Shown one piece after another: positions 51,939-61,999 of a stretch of DNA of 64,000 nt. Below the pieces are notes generated by a model. The model saw nothing but the letters and a program-made list of their open reading frames with translations, had not been told where the DNA came from and ran no database searches. The translations under genes and the position numbers were made by a program. Positions within the stretch are counted from its first letter, which is position 1, and every line of letters starts with the position of its first letter. Source of the DNA: Polaromonas sp. OV174 (GTDB taxonomy: Bacteria > Pseudomonadota > Gammaproteobacteria > Burkholderiales > Burkholderiaceae_C); the NCBI RefSeq assembly GCF_900112285.1, contig NZ_FOKZ01000001.1, positions 186,001 to 250,000 on the forward strand. The letters are read 5' to 3'.

Positions 51939-53186
51939 TCACCGAATCCACCCCTGCCGAACAACAGTCCGCACTGGCCGCCCACCAAACCAGTAAGCCA
52001 GCTCCGCCGCCTCGCGCACATTCCACAGCACAAAGTTGGCCGGCAAGCCGACGGCAATCACCCCATGCGTGTCCTGCAAGCCCAAGGCCCGCGCCGCATG
52101 CACCGTCACACCGGCCAGCGCCTCCGGCACCGTCAGGCGGAACAGGGTGCAGGCCATGTTGACCATGAGCAGCAGGCTCAAGGCCGGCGAGGTGCCCGGG
52201 TTGTGATCGGTCGAAACGGCCATGGGCACGCCGGCCGCACGCAAAGCTTCAATCGGCGGCAGATGGGTGTCGCGCAGGGTGTAATAGGCGCCTGGCAGCA
52301 ACACGGCCACGGTGCCGGCGGCGCGCATGGCCTCAATGCCGGCCTGTGGCAGGTGTTCGATGTGGTCGCACGAGAGTGCGCCAAAGCGCGCCGCCAGCTC
52401 TGAGCCGCCCATGTCCGAGAGCTGCTCGGCATGCAGCTTGACCGGCAGGCCAAGCGCCTGGGCGGCCTTGAAGACGCGCTCGGTTTCTTCGAGCGAAAAG
52501 GCGATGCGCTCGCAGAACACATCGACCGCATCAATCAGCCCTTCGGCGGCCAGCGTCGGCATCATTTCGCGGCAGACCAGGTCGGTGTATTCACTACTAC
52601 CGTTGGGGCGGCCGGCATATTCGGGTGGCAGCGCATGGGCGCCTAAAAAGGTGGTGCGCACCGTCACGCCATAGGCTTCGCCCAAGCGGCGCGCCACGCG
52701 CAGCTGCTTGCGCTCGTGCGCCAAGGCCAGGCCGTAGCCGGACTTGATTTCTATGGCGCAAACGCCCTCGGCCAGCAGGGCTTCCAGCCGTGGCGCGGCA
52801 CTGGCGAAGAGTTCGTCCTCGCTGGCTTCACGGGTAGCGCGCACGCTGGAGACGATGCCGCCGCCGGCCTTGGTCACTTCCTCGTAGCTGGCGCCGGCCA
52901 GGCGCATGGCAAATTCGTTGGCGCGCTGGCCGCCATAGACCAGGTGGGTGTGGCAGTCGATCAGACCGGCCGTGACCAGCGCGCCGCCGCCGTCGTGGCG
53001 CGCCAGCCCGGCGTAGGCGGCGGGCAGCGCTGCGGCGTCGCCTATCCAGTGAATCCGGCCCTGCTGCACCACGATGACCGCATTGGCGTCTGCGCCTAGC
53101 GTGAACGCTGGCGCGGCACCGGGCGCCAGGCGCAAGCCGGTCCAGAGGCCGTCGGCCGAAGAAAGGGAAGTGGCATCAGAGGTCAT
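51939..53186 (-). CDS. hutI: Imidazolonepropionase
   Basis: Opens the imidazolone ring to give formiminoglutamate. 415 residues. Metal-site motif [18 protein letters not shown] near 76-93, [42 protein letters not shown] and [10 protein letters not shown] near 321-330. Third enzyme of the pathway; immediately downstream of hutD with a repeat copy between. Confidence 0.95.
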   Translation of the reverse strand: MTSDATSLSSADGLWTGLRLAPGAAPAFTLGADANAVIVVQQGRIHWIGDAAALPAAYAGLARHDGGGALVTAGLIDCHTHLVYGGQRANEFAMRLAGASYEEVTKAGGGIVSSVRATREASEDELFASAAPRLEALLAEGVCAIEIKSGYGLALAHERKQLRVARRLGEAYGVTVRTTFLGAHALPPEYAGRPNGSSEYTDLVCREMMPTLAAEGLIDAVDVFCERIAFSLEETERVFKAAQALGLPVKLHAEQLSDMGGSELAARFGALSCDHIEHLPQAGIEAMRAAGTVAVLLPGAYYTLRDTHLPPIEALRAAGVPMAVSTDHNPGTSPALSLLLMVNMACTLFRLTVPEALAGVTVHAARALGLQDTHGVIAVGLPANFVLWNVREAAELAYWFGGRPVRTVVRQGWIR

Positions 53187-53211
53187 GGAGGACTTTGGCT
53201 TGCGCGTCGAT

Positions 53212-53266
53212 TGCTATAAATTTAATAGCTTGTCGCGCATATTGGTATTGGGCTACAGGCTTATTT
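53212..53266 (+). repeat. Interspersed ~55-bp repeat, copy 8
   Basis: TGCTATAAATTTAATAGCTT, CGC spacing, then GGGCTACAGGCTTATTT. It fills the gap between the hutD stop and the hutI start. Confidence 0.72.
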
Positions 53267-53275
53267 CTTATAAAT

Positions 53276-53857
53276 TCAGGGCTTGGTGAAGCGCACCAGC
53301 AGCAGTCGTGCGTCTAGCGCCTCTGGCGTCTCGGGTGCTGGCTGCCAGGCTTGCGGCGTCTCGGTCCAGTAGAGGCCCTCGCCTTCGCGCAAGGCCAGGC
53401 CTTGGCCCAGCCGCCAGTTGCCGCGCCAGGCCAGCAGCACGCCCTGAGGCGCAGCCTGGACGGCGCTGGCGGCATCCAATACCCGCAGCTCGGCCCGCCA
53501 TTGGTCGCGGCGCGCCATCACGTTGAAGTCGCTGGAGGGGCCGCCCAGCAGCGTGCAGTCCACGGCGGCATCGCCGCTGAAGGCGAAGGGCTGCAGCGGC
53601 TGGGCTAGCAGGTGATCGATAGACCCGTCGGCTGAGCGCAGACGCACGCCGTCGCCGTCCAGCAGCATGATGCAGCGGTCCACGCTTTCAAAGACCGAGA
53701 AGGGGCCGGCGGCGGCAATGCTGGCGATGCTGACGCGCCAGCCGAAGTTGTCCAGCCCGCTGGCCGGCGGCCAGCAGGCGATTTCGCGGGTGCTGCCGCC
53801 ACCGTTTTTCCAGGGTTGGGCCGGCAGTTCGGCAAGGCTGAAGTGTTGCAGTCTCAT
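53276..53857 (-). CDS. hutD: HutD family protein
   Basis: 193 residues of the HutD cupin-like family, found in hut operons and suggested to act as a governor of pathway flux. Marks: the N-terminal PWKNGGGSTREIACWPP, then DNFGWRVSIASIAAAGPFSVF and DVMARR-type core. Function is inferred from the family; no catalytic motif is defined. Between the dioxygenase-like gene and hutI. Confidence 0.88.
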   Translation of the reverse strand: MRLQHFSLAELPAQPWKNGGGSTREIACWPPASGLDNFGWRVSIASIAAAGPFSVFESVDRCIMLLDGDGVRLRSADGSIDHLLAQPLQPFAFSGDAAVDCTLLGGPSSDFNVMARRDQWRAELRVLDAASAVQAAPQGVLLAWRGNWRLGQGLALREGEGLYWTETPQAWQPAPETPEALDARLLLVRFTKP

Positions 53858-53873
53858 GGGGCTAAGGTTTGGC

Positions 53874-54716
53874 TCAGGCGATCAGTTGCGGGAACAGCGG
53901 GTGATCCATGGGCGCGCCGGCCGGCAGCGCCTCGGCCAGACCGGGAAAGTCGGGCGAGGTGGCCCAGCGGCGCGGCGCATGGCGAATGTCGTCGCCCAGA
54001 AAGCGCACCGAGAAGACGCGGCGCCGCATGGCGCCTTCGACACTGCCCGCCGCGTGCAGCGTGAGCATGTGAAAACAGACAAAGTCGCCGGGCTCTATGT
54101 CCCAGCCCAGGATGGGGAAACGATCGCGCGCGGCTTCGATGTCGGGCAGGTCGGCCAGGCTGCCTTCGGGAAACCATTTGGCCTGGTGGTCCATGAAGGT
54201 GCGCGGCATCAGCCAAGGGCCTTTGTGCGAGCCGGCGACGAATTCCAGCGTGGCGGCGCGCGTCACCGGATCGACCGGAATCCACATGCTGACGTTTTGG
54301 CTGCCCTCGATGTTGTAGTAGGGCTGGTCCTGGTGCCAGGGCGTGCGCTGGCGCGTGCCGGGCTCCTTGACCAGCAGATGGTCGTGGTACAGGCGCACCG
54401 TCTCCGAGGCCATCAGGCGCTGCGCCGCCAGCGCCAGCGGCGTCTCGCGAATAAAGCGTTCGAACTGGGCAATCTGCTGCCAGTTGCAGAAGTCTTCAAA
54501 AAAGCGGCCCGGGTCGTCGGGCCGGCTCGCCACCTTGGCGCGCGGGCTGGGCGCCGCCAAGTTGGCTTCTATGCCGTCCCGCAGCAGCGCCACTTCGTCG
54601 GCGTTCAAGAGCTGGCGGATGCAAATCGCACCGTCGCGCTGGAAGTCGGCCACCAGCTGATCGCTCAGACGCTCTTGCAGCCGGCGCTGCAAGGCCATGG
54701 TGAATGATGGGTTCAT
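53874..54716 (-). CDS. Phytanoyl-CoA dioxygenase (PhyH) family protein
   Basis: 280-residue non-haem Fe(II)/2-oxoglutarate oxygenase fold. The iron ligands are visible as HxD in TPWHQDQPYYN near 123-133 and the distal His in MLTLHAAGSVEG near 217-228; the Arg in RRRVFSVRFLGDD can bind 2-oxoglutarate. Substrate unknown. Its place inside the hut cluster, 16 bp ahead of hutD, hints at a histidine- or imidazole-derived substrate or a histidine betaine (inference). Confidence 0.83.
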   Translation of the reverse strand: MNPSFTMALQRRLQERLSDQLVADFQRDGAICIRQLLNADEVALLRDGIEANLAAPSPRAKVASRPDDPGRFFEDFCNWQQIAQFERFIRETPLALAAQRLMASETVRLYHDHLLVKEPGTRQRTPWHQDQPYYNIEGSQNVSMWIPVDPVTRAATLEFVAGSHKGPWLMPRTFMDHQAKWFPEGSLADLPDIEAARDRFPILGWDIEPGDFVCFHMLTLHAAGSVEGAMRRRVFSVRFLGDDIRHAPRRWATSPDFPGLAEALPAGAPMDHPLFPQLIA

Positions 54717-54752
54717 GAGCGCCTCCGAAGGGTGTGCCGCAGCAAGCGGCGA

Positions 54753-55529
54753 TCAGGTGCGTGTCAGCACGGCCTGCAAAAAGGAGCGGGTGCGCTCCTG
54801 GCTGGGGTTGGTGAAGATGGTTTCGGGCGCGCCGGCTTCTATGATGCCGCCGCCGTCCATCACCACCACCACGTCGCCAACCTCGCGCGCAAAGTCCATC
54901 TCGTGGGTGACCACCATCATGGTCATGCCTTCGCTGGCCAGCATCTTCATGACCTGCAGCACCTCGCCCACCAGCTCGGGGTCCAGCGCCGAGGTCGGTT
55001 CGTCAAACAGCATGACCTTGGGTTTCATGGCCAGTGCCCGCGCAATCGCCACGCGCTGCTTCTGGCCGCCCGACAGGCTGGCCGGCATGGCATGGGCCTT
55101 GTGCGCCAGGCCGACCTTGGCGAGCAGGGCCTGGGCCTCGGTATCGGCCTCGACGCGCGACAGGCCGCGCAGCTTGCGCGGGCCCAGCGAGACGTTGTGC
55201 AGCACCGACAGGTGGGGAAACAGGTTGAAGCCCTGAAACACCATGCCGACTTCTTCGCGCAGCGCGTCAAGCTCCTGGTCCGGCAACATGCGGCCGTCCT
55301 TGACCAGCATGCGGCCGCAGATCTCGACGCTGCCGCCCTGGGGCTGCTCCAGCCCGTTGCAGCAACGCAAAAAGGTGCTCTTGCCGGAACCGCTGGGGCC
55401 TATCACCACCACCACCTGCTGAGGCTGGACATCGAAATCTATGCTCTTGAGCACCACGTGCTCGCCAAAGGCCTTGTGCAGGCCGCGAATACGCACCATG
55501 GGCGTGGCGCTGTTGTCTGCCGTTTTCAT
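54753..55529 (-). CDS. Polar amino acid ABC transporter ATP-binding protein
   Basis: 258 residues. Walker [10 protein letters not shown] near 45-53, signature [15 protein letters not shown] near 149-163, Walker [17 protein letters not shown] near 170-185, and the GlnQ/HisP-type [12 protein letters not shown]. Overlaps the permease stop by ATGA. With the next two genes it forms an importer, probably for histidine or urocanate given the context. Confidence 0.92.
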   Translation of the reverse strand: MKTADNSATPMVRIRGLHKAFGEHVVLKSIDFDVQPQQVVVVIGPSGSGKSTFLRCCNGLEQPQGGSVEICGRMLVKDGRMLPDQELDALREEVGMVFQGFNLFPHLSVLHNVSLGPRKLRGLSRVEADTEAQALLAKVGLAHKAHAMPASLSGGQKQRVAIARALAMKPKVMLFDEPTSALDPELVGEVLQVMKMLASEGMTMMVVTHEMDFAREVGDVVVVMDGGGIIEAGAPETIFTNPSQERTRSFLQAVLTRT

Positions 55530-56194
55530 TGAACCATTCCTCCCGCGCGCAGGCGCAGCTCGATGTGACGCAGCACCAGGGTGGTGGCGCCGGTCAGTAT
55601 GAAATAAATCACGGCAATCGCCAGGTAGACCTCCAGCGAGCGATAGGACACGCTGATGATTTTTTGTCCTTCGTGCATGACGTCGTGAATGGTCAGCAGT
55701 GACACCAGGGCCGAGTTCTTGATCAGTGCAATGAACTCATTGCCCAGCGGCGGAATCATGCGTACCACGGCCTGGGGCAGCACCACGCTACGCATGGCCA
55801 TGCCCGGCGACATGCCGATGGAGCGCGCCGCTTCCATCTGGCCACGGTCAATCGACTGGATGGCGCCGCGCACCACTTCCGAGACATAGGCCCCGGAATA
55901 AAGGCCCAGACCGATCACGCCGCAGAGGAAAGCCGGCAGCAAAAGTCCGAACTGTGGCAGGCCAAAGAACAGAATGAACAGCTGCACCAGCAGCGGCGTG
56001 CCGCGTATGGCCGCCACATAGGCAGTGCACAGGCCATAGACCAGGCGCCGCTTGGGGTTGAGCCGGCCAATGCCGATCAGCAAGCCCATCACGCATCCCA
56101 GCGCCAGCGAGGCGGCCGTGATTTCCACGGTCACCAGGGCGCCGCGCAGCAAGTCGGGCCAACCGGCCCAGACGGGAGAAAAATCGAGTTCCAT
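55526..56194 (-). CDS. Polar amino acid ABC transporter permease (HisM/GlnP type)
   Basis: 222 residues with about five membrane segments. The EAA-loop region reads [20 protein letters not shown] near 137-156, and [20 protein letters not shown] near 64-83 is typical of this permease family. Between the binding-protein and ATPase genes. Confidence 0.92.
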   Translation of the reverse strand: MELDFSPVWAGWPDLLRGALVTVEITAASLALGCVMGLLIGIGRLNPKRRLVYGLCTAYVAAIRGTPLLVQLFILFFGLPQFGLLLPAFLCGVIGLGLYSGAYVSEVVRGAIQSIDRGQMEAARSIGMSPGMAMRSVVLPQAVVRMIPPLGNEFIALIKNSALVSLLTIHDVMHEGQKIISVSYRSLEVYLAIAVIYFILTGATTLVLRHIELRLRAGGMVQ

Positions 56195-56213
56195 CGCTCA
56201 GCTGCTCGTCAAG

Positions 56214-56963
56214 TTACTTGGCAACGTTGTTGCTAAACCATTTTTTGACAATGGCCGCGTAGGTGCCGTCGGCCTTGAGCTTCTCGATGGCGCCGTTGAC
56301 GGCCTTGGTCAGCTCGGGCGAGTCCTTGCGGATTGCCATGCCGTACTCCTCGGTCGTGATCTGCTCGGGCAGCACCTTCAGGCCGGGGCGGGTGCGCACA
56401 TACTGGTAGGCGGCGGGCTTGCCGGTGACGGCGGCGTCGGCACGGCCGATGTCGACGAGGTTGAACATTTCCTGGTTCTTCTCGACTTCCATCAGCTGCA
56501 CCTGCGGGAATTTTTCCTTGGTGTAGGAAACCGACTTGGTGCCGACCTGCACGCTGACCTTCTTGCCGTTGATGTCGGCCGGCGTCTTGATCGCCGTATT
56601 GCCGTCCTTCACCATGACGACCAGGCCGCCAGCGTAATAGGGGATGGTGAAGTCGACCACCTTCTTGCGCTCATCGGTGATGTAGATGCCAGACACGGCC
56701 ATGTCGAAGCGCTTGGAGATCAGGCCCGGCACCAGGCCCTTGAAATCGATGTCCACCCATTCGACCTTGCGGCCCAGCGTCTTGCCTATGGCTTCGACCA
56801 GCTCAATGTCAAAACCCGTGCGTTTGCCGTTGTCGACATATTCCATGGGCGGGAAGGTGGCATCGGTGCCTACGCGCAGCACATTGTCTTGTGCGTGCAC
56901 GCCGGTGCTGCCTAGCGTCAGAGCGGCCAGGCTGGCCAGCAGAAGGTTGCGACGAAAGTTCAT
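56214..56963 (-). CDS. Polar amino acid ABC transporter substrate-binding protein
   Basis: 249 residues from MNFRRNLLLASLAALTLG, a clear signal peptide ending near VHAQ; a far longer frame is an upstream artefact. The SBP family 3 signature is LRVGTDATFPPMEYVDNGKR then TGFDIELVEAIGKTLG. The segment near residue 89 (GLVPGLISKRFDMAVSGIYI) completes the match. Likely histidine-pathway substrate, by context. Confidence 0.92.
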   Translation of the reverse strand: MNFRRNLLLASLAALTLGSTGVHAQDNVLRVGTDATFPPMEYVDNGKRTGFDIELVEAIGKTLGRKVEWVDIDFKGLVPGLISKRFDMAVSGIYITDERKKVVDFTIPYYAGGLVVMVKDGNTAIKTPADINGKKVSVQVGTKSVSYTKEKFPQVQLMEVEKNQEMFNLVDIGRADAAVTGKPAAYQYVRTRPGLKVLPEQITTEEYGMAIRKDSPELTKAVNGAIEKLKADGTYAAIVKKWFSNNVAK

Positions 56964-57001
56964 GGAATTGTCTCCAGTGGGTTGTGGTTGGGTGAGGGAA
57001 A

Positions 57002-57778
57002 TCAGTGAATGCCTAAGCCGCGTGAGATGCGCGCGGCGGTAACGATGGTCATGCGTATCAGCGCCTGGTCCTGGCCTTGAGCCCGTGAGATCGGCGCCAT
57101 CAGCGTGATCGCGCCCACGGCTTGCCGTGCCGTTCCGAACAAGGGGACGCTGACGCCCCAGACGCCGGCATCGACCTCGCCGGTGCTGGCGGCATAGCCG
57201 GCCTGGCGGATGTGCTCCAGCTCGGACTGGGCGGCTTGCCGATCGGCGCTGTCGGGGCCGTATTGCTGGTCCAGCACGGCGGCCTGCGCTGCCGGCGGCA
57301 AGTGGGCCAGCAGGCATTTGGCCGAGGCACCTGCACGCAGGGGAACGCTGCGCCCTTTTTCGAAAGAGCAGCGCAGCGATTGCTGGCTTTCAACCATGTC
57401 CAGGCAGATTGCCTGGTCGTTGACCGCCACGATCAGGCCTACGCTCTCATGGGACTGCTGGGCCAGCGCCTGCAGGTCGGGCCGCGCCTGGCACACCAGA
57501 TGCGAGGCCAGATCGAAACCGAGCGCCATTTGCAGGCTCAGCGGTCCGGGGGCGTAGTGGCCGTCGCTCTCCAGCACAAAGCCCCAGCGCTTGAGCCGCA
57601 CCAGTTGTCGGTACAGCGTGCTACGGGCCAGGCCGGTGCGTTCCATGAGCTCCGCCGCCGACAAGGCCTGGCCTTGCTGGGCCAGCACGGCCAGCACTTG
57701 CAGGACGCGGTCGGCCGTGGTGACGGAGGGGGATGCGCTGGTTGGCATGAAGGCAGTATCAAAGGATTTACTCACCAT
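57002..57778 (-). CDS. IclR-family transcriptional regulator in the hut cluster
   Basis: 258 residues. Winged HTH at about 20-80 (TADRVLQVLAVLAQQGQALS, then ELMERTGLARSTLYRQLVRL) and an effector domain to the end (FEKGRSVPLRAGASAKCLLA). Lies between hutU and the amino acid ABC genes, same strand. A perfect inverted repeat of IclR-like shape sits 11 bp upstream of its start. May control the transporter half of the cluster separately from HutC (inference). Confidence 0.88.
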   Translation of the reverse strand: MVSKSFDTAFMPTSASPSVTTADRVLQVLAVLAQQGQALSAAELMERTGLARSTLYRQLVRLKRWGFVLESDGHYAPGPLSLQMALGFDLASHLVCQARPDLQALAQQSHESVGLIVAVNDQAICLDMVESQQSLRCSFEKGRSVPLRAGASAKCLLAHLPPAAQAAVLDQQYGPDSADRQAAQSELEHIRQAGYAASTGEVDAGVWGVSVPLFGTARQAVGAITLMAPISRAQGQDQALIRMTIVTAARISRGLGIH

Positions 57779-57788
57779 TTAAACCCCT

Positions 57789-57809
57789 CATTCCCAATTT
57801 ATGGGAATG
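57789..57809. promoter_or_regulatory. Perfect inverted repeat upstream of the IclR gene
   Basis: CATTCCCA and TGGGAATG arms around a 5-base A/T spacer, just before the IclR start and after hutU. The TTCCCA-TGGGAA layout suits an IclR dimer; autoregulation is likely. Confidence 0.55.
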
Positions 57810-57832
57810 AACTTCCCTTTTTTAGCGTGGTT

Positions 57833-59551
57833 TTACCCAAGCATGGGCAGTTTGAGGCCTTGCTTTTTGGCCGTCGCGATGGCGATGTCATAGCCCGCAT
57901 CGGCATGGCGCATCACGCCCGAGCCGCTGTCGTTGACCAGCACGCGCGCCAGGCGCTCGGCGGCGGCATCGCTGCCATCGGCCACGATCACCATGCCCGA
58001 GTGCTGTGAATAGCCCATGCCGACGCCGCCGCCATGGTGCAGGCTGACCCAGGTGGCGCCGCCAGCGGTGTTGAGCAGAGCATTGAGCAGCGGCCAGTCG
58101 GATACGGCATCGGTGCCGTCCTTCATGGCTTCGGTTTCGCGGTTGGGGCTGGCGACCGAGCCGGTGTCCAGGTGATCGCGGCCTATGACGATAGGGGCTT
58201 TGAGTTCACCCGTGCGCACCATCTCGTTGAAGGCCAGGCCGGCGATGTGACGCTCGCCCAGGCCCAGCCAGCAGATGCGTGCCGGCAGGCCCTGGAAGGC
58301 GATGCGCTCGCGCGCCATGTCCAGCCAGCGGTGAGTATGGTGGTTGTCGGGAAACAGTTCCTTGATCTTGGCGTCGGTCTTGTAGATGTCTTCCGGATCG
58401 CCGGACAGGGCGACCCAGCGGAACGGACCCTTGCCCTCGCAGAACATGGGGCGGATGTAGGCCGGCACGAAGCCGGGAAAGTCGAAAGCGTTTTTCACGC
58501 CTTCGTCAAAGGCCACCTGGCGGATGTTGTTGCCGTAGTCCACGGTGGGAATGCCCATGGACTGGAAGTCCAGCATGGCCTGAACGTGCACGGCGCAGCT
58601 CTTGGCGGCGGCCTGCGTCAGGCGGGCGTGCTCGGCTGGGTCTTTCTGCGCATCCTTCCACTGGGCCACGTTCCAGCCCGAGGGCAGATAGCCGTTGATC
58701 AGGTCGTGGGCCGAGGTCTGGTCGGTCACCAGGTCAGGCTTGATGGCGCCGGCCTTGGCGCGGCGCACCAGTTCGGGCAGGATGTCCGCCGCATTGCCCA
58801 ACAGGGCGATGGACACGGCTTCCTTTGCATCACAGTGCTGCTGAATGAGTTCCAGCGCATGGTCGATGTCGCGCGCCTGCTTGTCGACATAGCGGGTGCG
58901 CAGGCGGAAATCTATGCTGCTCTGCTGGCACTCAATGTTGAGTGACACGGCGCCGGCCAGCGTGGCGGCCAGCGGCTGCGCGCCGCCCATGCCGCCCAGG
59001 CCTGCGGTGAGGATCCACTTACCGGCCAGGCTGTTGTCGTAGTGCTGACGACCGGCCTCGACAAAGGTCTCGAAGGTGCCTTGCACAATGCCCTGGCTGC
59101 CGATGTAAATCCAGCTGCCGGCGGTCATCTGGCCATACATGAACAGGCCCTTGCGGTCGAGCTCGTTGAAGTGCTCCCAGTTGGCCCACTTGGGCACCAG
59201 GTTGGAGTTGGCGATCAGCACGCGTGGCGCGTTCTCATGTGTCTTGAAGACGCCGACCGGTTTGCCCGATTGCACCAGCAGCGTTTCGTCGTTGTTCAGT
59301 TCCTTCAGCGAGGCGAGGATCTGGTCGAAGCATTCCCAGTTGCGCGCGGCACGGCCTATGCCGCCGTAGACCACCAGGTTCTTCGGGTCTTCGGCCACCT
59401 CGGCGTCCAGGTTGTTCTGGATCATGCGGTAGGCCGCTTCGGTGAGCCAACTCTTGCAGTTAAGTGTGGTGCCGCGCGGCGCGCGAATGACGCGGCTGGC
59501 GTCGTAGCGTGGATCGGTTGAGGCGGCGGTGAATTGGTCGGGAGCGTTCAT
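57833..59551 (-). CDS. hutU: Urocanate hydratase
   Basis: NAD-dependent hydration of urocanate to imidazolonepropionate. 572 residues. [20 protein letters not shown] near 88-107, [34 protein letters not shown] and [14 protein letters not shown] C-terminal glycines ([16 protein letters not shown] near 508-523) are all present. Follows hutH by 25 bp. Confidence 0.96.
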   Translation of the reverse strand: MNAPDQFTAASTDPRYDASRVIRAPRGTTLNCKSWLTEAAYRMIQNNLDAEVAEDPKNLVVYGGIGRAARNWECFDQILASLKELNNDETLLVQSGKPVGVFKTHENAPRVLIANSNLVPKWANWEHFNELDRKGLFMYGQMTAGSWIYIGSQGIVQGTFETFVEAGRQHYDNSLAGKWILTAGLGGMGGAQPLAATLAGAVSLNIECQQSSIDFRLRTRYVDKQARDIDHALELIQQHCDAKEAVSIALLGNAADILPELVRRAKAGAIKPDLVTDQTSAHDLINGYLPSGWNVAQWKDAQKDPAEHARLTQAAAKSCAVHVQAMLDFQSMGIPTVDYGNNIRQVAFDEGVKNAFDFPGFVPAYIRPMFCEGKGPFRWVALSGDPEDIYKTDAKIKELFPDNHHTHRWLDMARERIAFQGLPARICWLGLGERHIAGLAFNEMVRTGELKAPIVIGRDHLDTGSVASPNRETEAMKDGTDAVSDWPLLNALLNTAGGATWVSLHHGGGVGMGYSQHSGMVIVADGSDAAAERLARVLVNDSGSGVMRHADAGYDIAIATAKKQGLKLPMLG

Positions 59552-59576
59552 GGCGGGGTCTCCGGTGAATCAGGGT

Positions 59577-61133
59577 TTAGGAATGGCTGGGCAGTATGTT
59601 CAGCAAGGCGGCGGGCAGCTCCGCGCGCAAGGCCCACTGGCGCATGGCTTCGATATCGGGCGCGAGGTAGCGGTCGCGTTCGAGAAATGCCACTTTTTGG
59701 CGGATGGTGGCGAACTCGGCTTCTACCAGGGGGGAGCTTTTGAGCTTTCTTTTGAGTTCAATGCCCTGGGCGGCCGCCATGGCCTCGATGCCGACCACGA
59801 CCGCCGTGTTGTTGACCATGTCGCCGAGGCGGCGCGCCGCGAAGGTGGCCATGGATACATGGTCTTCCTGGTTGGCCGAGGTCGGCAGGCTGTCGACGCT
59901 GGCCGGATGCGCCAGCGATTTGTTCTCCGAAGCCAGCGCCGCGGCCGTGACCTGGGCAATCATGAAGCCGGAGTTGAGACCGCCGTCACGCACCAGGAAG
60001 GGCGGTAGGCCAGACAGTCCGGTGTCCAGCAGCAAGGCGATGCGGCGCTCGGCAATGGCGCCGATTTCGCTTACTGCCAGGGCGATGATGTCGGCCGCGA
60101 AGGCGACCGGCTCGGCGTGGAAGTTGCCGCCCGAGATGACTTCGCCGGTGTCGGTGAAGACCAGCGGGTTGTCTGACGCGGCGTTGGCTTCTATGCGTAG
60201 CACCCGGGCCGCATGCGTGAGGTTGTCCAGGCAGGCGCCCATGACCTGGGGCACGCAGCGAATCGAATAGGGGTCTTGCACGCGGCCGCAGTCGGCATGC
60301 GAGGGAACGATCTCGCTGCCTTCCAGCAGTGTGCGCACCGCGCCGGCCACGGCGATCTGGCCGGGCTGGCCGCGTGCAATGTGGATACGCTCGTCAAAAG
60401 GCTTGATGGAGCCCTGGATGGCTTCCAGCGAGAGTGCGCCCGACATCAGCGCAGCCGCGAAGACGTCTTCGGCACCGAACAGGCCGCTAAGTGCCAGCGC
60501 GGTCGATACCTGCGTGCCGTTGAGCAGGGCTAGGCCTTCCTTGGGGCCGAGCACAAAGGGCTCCAGGCCGATACGGCGCATGGCTTCGGCACCGCTCACC
60601 ACCTCGCCTTCGGCCGTGGTGGCCTGGCCCTCGCCGATCAGCACGCAAGCCATGTGGGCCAGCGGCGCCAAGTCGCCCGAGGCGCCAACCGAGCCCTTGG
60701 CCGGAATGCTGGGCATCATGCCGGCGTTGAAGAGCGCCAGCAGCGCATCGACCAATGCGGGCCGCACGCCCGAGTGGCCGCGCGCCAGGCTCACGGCCTT
60801 GGTCGCCAGCACCAGCCGAACCACGGGTGCGGCCAGCGCCTCGCCGGTGCCCACGCTGTGCGACAGCACCAGGTTGCGCTGCAGTTCGGCCAGTTGATGG
60901 CCGGGGATGCGGGTGCTGGCCAGTTTGCCAAAGCCGGTGTTGATGCCGTAGACCACTTCGTCGTTGTCGACGATGTGTTGCACTGCGGCCTGCGACTGGA
61001 TCATGCCGCGCTGCACCGAAGGGTCTAGCGACAAGCGCACGCCGTCGGCGTGGATGCGGCGCAACATGGCCAGGTCAACCTGGCCAGGCGTGAGGACGAG
61101 TGAGGTGTATGAGGGCATGGTGTGGGTGGTCAT
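59577..61133 (-). CDS. hutH: Histidine ammonia-lyase
   Basis: First step: histidine to urocanate and ammonia. 518 residues from MTTHTMPSYTSLVLTPG, with AGGA before the ATG. The MIO cofactor triad Ala-Ser-Gly is in GSVGASGDLAPLAHM near 142-156; YGINTGFGKLA near 53-63 and NASSDNP-type EANAASDNPLVF near 317-328 also match. The HutC-like operator lies 8 bp upstream of the start. Confidence 0.96.
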   Translation of the reverse strand: MTTHTMPSYTSLVLTPGQVDLAMLRRIHADGVRLSLDPSVQRGMIQSQAAVQHIVDNDEVVYGINTGFGKLASTRIPGHQLAELQRNLVLSHSVGTGEALAAPVVRLVLATKAVSLARGHSGVRPALVDALLALFNAGMMPSIPAKGSVGASGDLAPLAHMACVLIGEGQATTAEGEVVSGAEAMRRIGLEPFVLGPKEGLALLNGTQVSTALALSGLFGAEDVFAAALMSGALSLEAIQGSIKPFDERIHIARGQPGQIAVAGAVRTLLEGSEIVPSHADCGRVQDPYSIRCVPQVMGACLDNLTHAARVLRIEANAASDNPLVFTDTGEVISGGNFHAEPVAFAADIIALAVSEIGAIAERRIALLLDTGLSGLPPFLVRDGGLNSGFMIAQVTAAALASENKSLAHPASVDSLPTSANQEDHVSMATFAARRLGDMVNNTAVVVGIEAMAAAQGIELKRKLKSSPLVEAEFATIRQKVAFLERDRYLAPDIEAMRQWALRAELPAALLNILPSHS

Positions 61134-61140
61134 ATGGTCC

Positions 61141-61150
61141 TGTATATACA
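61141..61150. promoter_or_regulatory. HutC-type operator upstream of hutH
   Basis: Perfect palindrome TGTATATACA, followed by AG, immediately before the hutH ribosome site and between hutC and hutH. HutC repressors of the GntR family recognise TGTATATACA-like sites, so it likely blocks hutH-hutU transcription until urocanate is present. Confidence 0.6.
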
Positions 61151-61191
61151 AGTTAAGGTGTTGAAAAGGAAAGGTGGGAAGGCTTGTTTTT

Positions 61192-61977
61192 CTAGCTGGA
61201 AATTGGGTTGCCGTCGGTCTGGAAGCGGCTGCCCAGCCGGTAGCGGGTGGCGGGATGCAGGCAGCGCACCAGCGTGACGGGAACGTTGCGCGTCCAGGTT
61301 CGGCGTGTCAGCAGCAGGCAGGGCTCGGCGCCGGGCATGGCCAGGCGCTGGGCCTGTTCGGCCGTGGGCAGCACCGCATCGACCAGATGCTCGATCTGGT
61401 CGAAAGGCACATGGCGCACCAGATAGGCGCTGGGCGGCGTGACGGTGAGGTCCTGGTCCAGAAATGCCGGCACCACGCGCGGGTTCACATAGCGGTCTTC
61501 GAGTTGCACCGGCGTGCCGTCTTCCAGGTGCAGACAGACACTGTGAAAGACCGACTCGCCGGCGCGCAGATCCAGCCAGGCCGCCACGTCGGACGAGGCG
61601 GCGATGCGCTCTGCCGTCAGCAGCTGGTAGCTGTAGTCGTGGCCGCGCGCACGAATGTCGCTTTCGATATTGGCGATCTGCAGCAGGGTGGACTGGGGCT
61701 TGTCTTCGGCCACAAAGCTGCCGACACCGGCCTGGCGCACGATGCGTCCCAGTTCCATCAGCTCGCGCAATGCGCGGTTGGCCGTCATGCGCGAGATGCC
61801 GAACTGGGCCACCAGCTCATGCTCCGAAGGTAGGCGATGGCCGGCCGGCCAGGAGCCATCCTGGATTTTGCGGGTGATGAATTCCTTCACTTGCTCGTAA
61901 AGGGCAAGCGTGGGGGCCGGTGCGCCGCTGGCCGTTCGAGCGGCCTGTGCTTTGCGCTGAAGAAGGGCTGATGTCAT
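61192..61977 (-). CDS. hutC: Histidine utilisation repressor (GntR/UTRA)
   Basis: 261 residues. GntR winged HTH (about 25-92, ITRKIQDGSWPAGHRLPSEH, then GISRMTANRALRELMELG) and a UTRA ligand domain (about 110-250) ending LVRCLHPATRYRLGSRF, the typical HutC C terminus. Urocanate is the usual inducer. Directly upstream of hutH on the same strand. Confidence 0.93.
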   Translation of the reverse strand: MTSALLQRKAQAARTASGAPAPTLALYEQVKEFITRKIQDGSWPAGHRLPSEHELVAQFGISRMTANRALRELMELGRIVRQAGVGSFVAEDKPQSTLLQIANIESDIRARGHDYSYQLLTAERIAASSDVAAWLDLRAGESVFHSVCLHLEDGTPVQLEDRYVNPRVVPAFLDQDLTVTPPSAYLVRHVPFDQIEHLVDAVLPTAEQAQRLAMPGAEPCLLLTRRTWTRNVPVTLVRCLHPATRYRLGSRFQTDGNPISS

Positions 61978-61999
61978 GAAGGAGTGTGGCGGTAAACCA

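Noticed and set aside
51331..52026. Overlapping 120-230 codon frames on both strands
   Set aside because: They lie in the giant palindrome and read as mirrored repeat translations, with no domain and no ribosome site.
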